Part shown: in pieces, positions 63,205 through 64,000 of the stretch
How the letters are laid out: each line of letters opens with the position of its first letter
How positions within the stretch are numbered: the stretch's first letter is position 1
DNA from: Armigeres subalbatus
Taxonomy: Eukaryota; Arthropoda; Insecta; Diptera; Culicidae
Assembly (NCBI RefSeq): GCF_024139115.2
Contig: NC_085139.1
Coordinates: 144,076,652 to 144,140,651 of the forward strand
DNA: 64,000 bases
Direction: 5' to 3'
Made by a program: the position numbers and the translations under genes
The notes under the pieces: model-generated
The model's database searches: none
Told to the model about the DNA's origin: nothing
What the model saw: only the letters and a program-made list of their open reading frames with translations

Positions 63205-64000
63205 CGGCCCGTGAGTGAGCGAGCGTGAGTGGTGCACTTTGTGTCGCACATTTTTGTATTAACGCAATTGGCGCACGCATAAAATGCTCAGAGCGACTGT
63301 ATGTTGCTTATTTTTGTAAAACGCGAGTGGCGTTCGCATTTAATACTCATTGCGACTTAATTTGTTTACTTTTTGCAATCAGTGCAAGTGACGTTCGCAT
63401 AAAAGTGCTCAGTGAAACTTTGTGTCGCTAATTTTTGTATAAGCGTGAGTGGTGCATGCATAAAGTGCGACTTTGTGTCGCACACTTTTGAATAAGCGCG
63501 AGTGGCGTTAGCATAAAGTACTCAGCAACTTTGTGTTGCTAATTTTTGTAATGAGCGCGAGTGGCGCTTGCTCGAGATGCTCATTGCGACGTGGTGTTGC
63601 TACTTTTTGTATTAAGCGCGAGTGGCGTTCGCATGTTCAGTGCGACTTAATTTTTTCTACTTTTTGAAACCAGTGCAAGTGACGTTCGCATAAAGTGCTC
63701 AGTGCAACTTTGTGTCGCACATTTTTTAATAAGCGCGAGTGGCGTTCGCATAAAGTGTTCAGTACGACTTTGTGTTACTAATTTTTGTAAAGGCGCAGGT
63801 GGGGTTTGCAAAAAGTGCTCAGCGATTCTGTGTTGCTAATTTTTGTAATAGGCGTGAGTGGCGCTTACTCGAGATGCTCATTGCGACGTGGTGTTGCTAC
63901 TTATTGTATTCAGCGCGAGTGGCGTTCGCATGCTCAGTGCGACTTTGTGTTGGAAATTTTTGTATCAACGCGATTGGCGCACACATGAAATGCTCGGAGC
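63205..64000. repeat. ~60-bp satellite, at least 13 units, runs off the window
   Basis: GCGCGAGTGGCGTTCGCATA recurs at about 63224, 63262, 63323, 63383, 63443, 63496, 63555, 63616, 63673, 63733, 63793, 63852, 63913 and 63969. Variant units reappear every five (CTCGAGATGCTCATTGCGAC at about 63573 and 63870), a ~297-bp higher-order period. Frames here are repeat artefacts. Confidence 0.95.

Noticed and set aside
63205..64000. Possible CRISPR-like array
   Set aside because: Units are repeated throughout without unique spacers, and the sequence is eukaryotic; it is a satellite.

Overview
This is a eukaryotic, transposon-packed window. It most closely resembles a mosquito (Aedes-type) genome: it carries at least four copies or fragments of a tRNA-related SINE of the Feilai type known from Aedes, many nested non-LTR retrotransposons, numerous TA-flanked MITEs, and low-complexity arrays (AATTCC-type, GGCCGAATGGTCATT-type and TTCTTC-type) typical of those genomes. 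The species assignment is inference; no search was run. Only one region (57.3-60.5 kb) holds what look like intact protein-coding genes. Most other open frames lie in satellites, microsatellites or decayed retrotransposons.

Layout. 1-1.65 kb: degenerate copy of a dispersed element with internal ~165-bp units. 1.65-10.3 kb: a plus-strand LINE (A) lies beside a minus-strand LINE (B). B is split cleanly at a TTAA by a 4.4-kb element with CCCTTATGCGGCC inverted ends (piggyBac-like target and termini) that carries 143-bp and 131-bp tandem arrays instead of a transposase. 11.2-15.4 kb: a second TTAA/CCC element sits inside a SINE. It is a 4.1-kb near-palindrome built of about 20 units of ~151 bp, inverted in its two halves. 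17.4-23.3 kb: foldbacks, LINE tails, and a SINE split by a 1,032-bp LTR-derived element with inverted LTR arms and a primer-binding site matching tRNA-Lys(CUU).

26.1-36.8 kb: one minus-strand CR1/Jockey-like LINE (C, ORF1 plus APE-RT) interrupted by three later insertions. These are a 4.36-kb RNase H-bearing LINE (D, 11-bp target duplication, poly-A), a 191-bp TA MITE, and a 2.5-kb foldback element with a 9-bp target duplication and minisatellite ends, itself hosting two small MITEs. 37-46 kb: SINEs, a 1.37-kb polypyrimidine tract, a 140-bp hAT MITE with an 8-bp duplication, and several kb of single-copy-looking DNA with no convincing gene. 46.0-50.6 kb: a 4.6-kb pogo/Tigger-type element with tandemly reiterated ends. 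50.6-56.2 kb: a SINE, a 913-bp MITE, a tRNA-Asp pseudogene and long 18-bp minisatellites.

57.3-60.5 kb: an uninterrupted 885-codon frame encodes a C2H2 zinc-finger protein related to animal CACTA/EnSpm-like transposases. Eighteen bases downstream is a predicted three-exon 115-residue protein resembling a CIDE-N ubiquitin-like fold. The pair may be an intact transposon cassette or a recently captured one. The window closes with a 200-bp hairpin, two MITEs and a ~60-bp satellite with a ~297-bp higher-order period that runs off the end.

So the window is mainly a layered record of insertions. Relative ages can be read from nesting: C is older than D and the foldback; B is older than the first TTAA element; the SINEs are older than the second TTAA element and the LTR-derived element.
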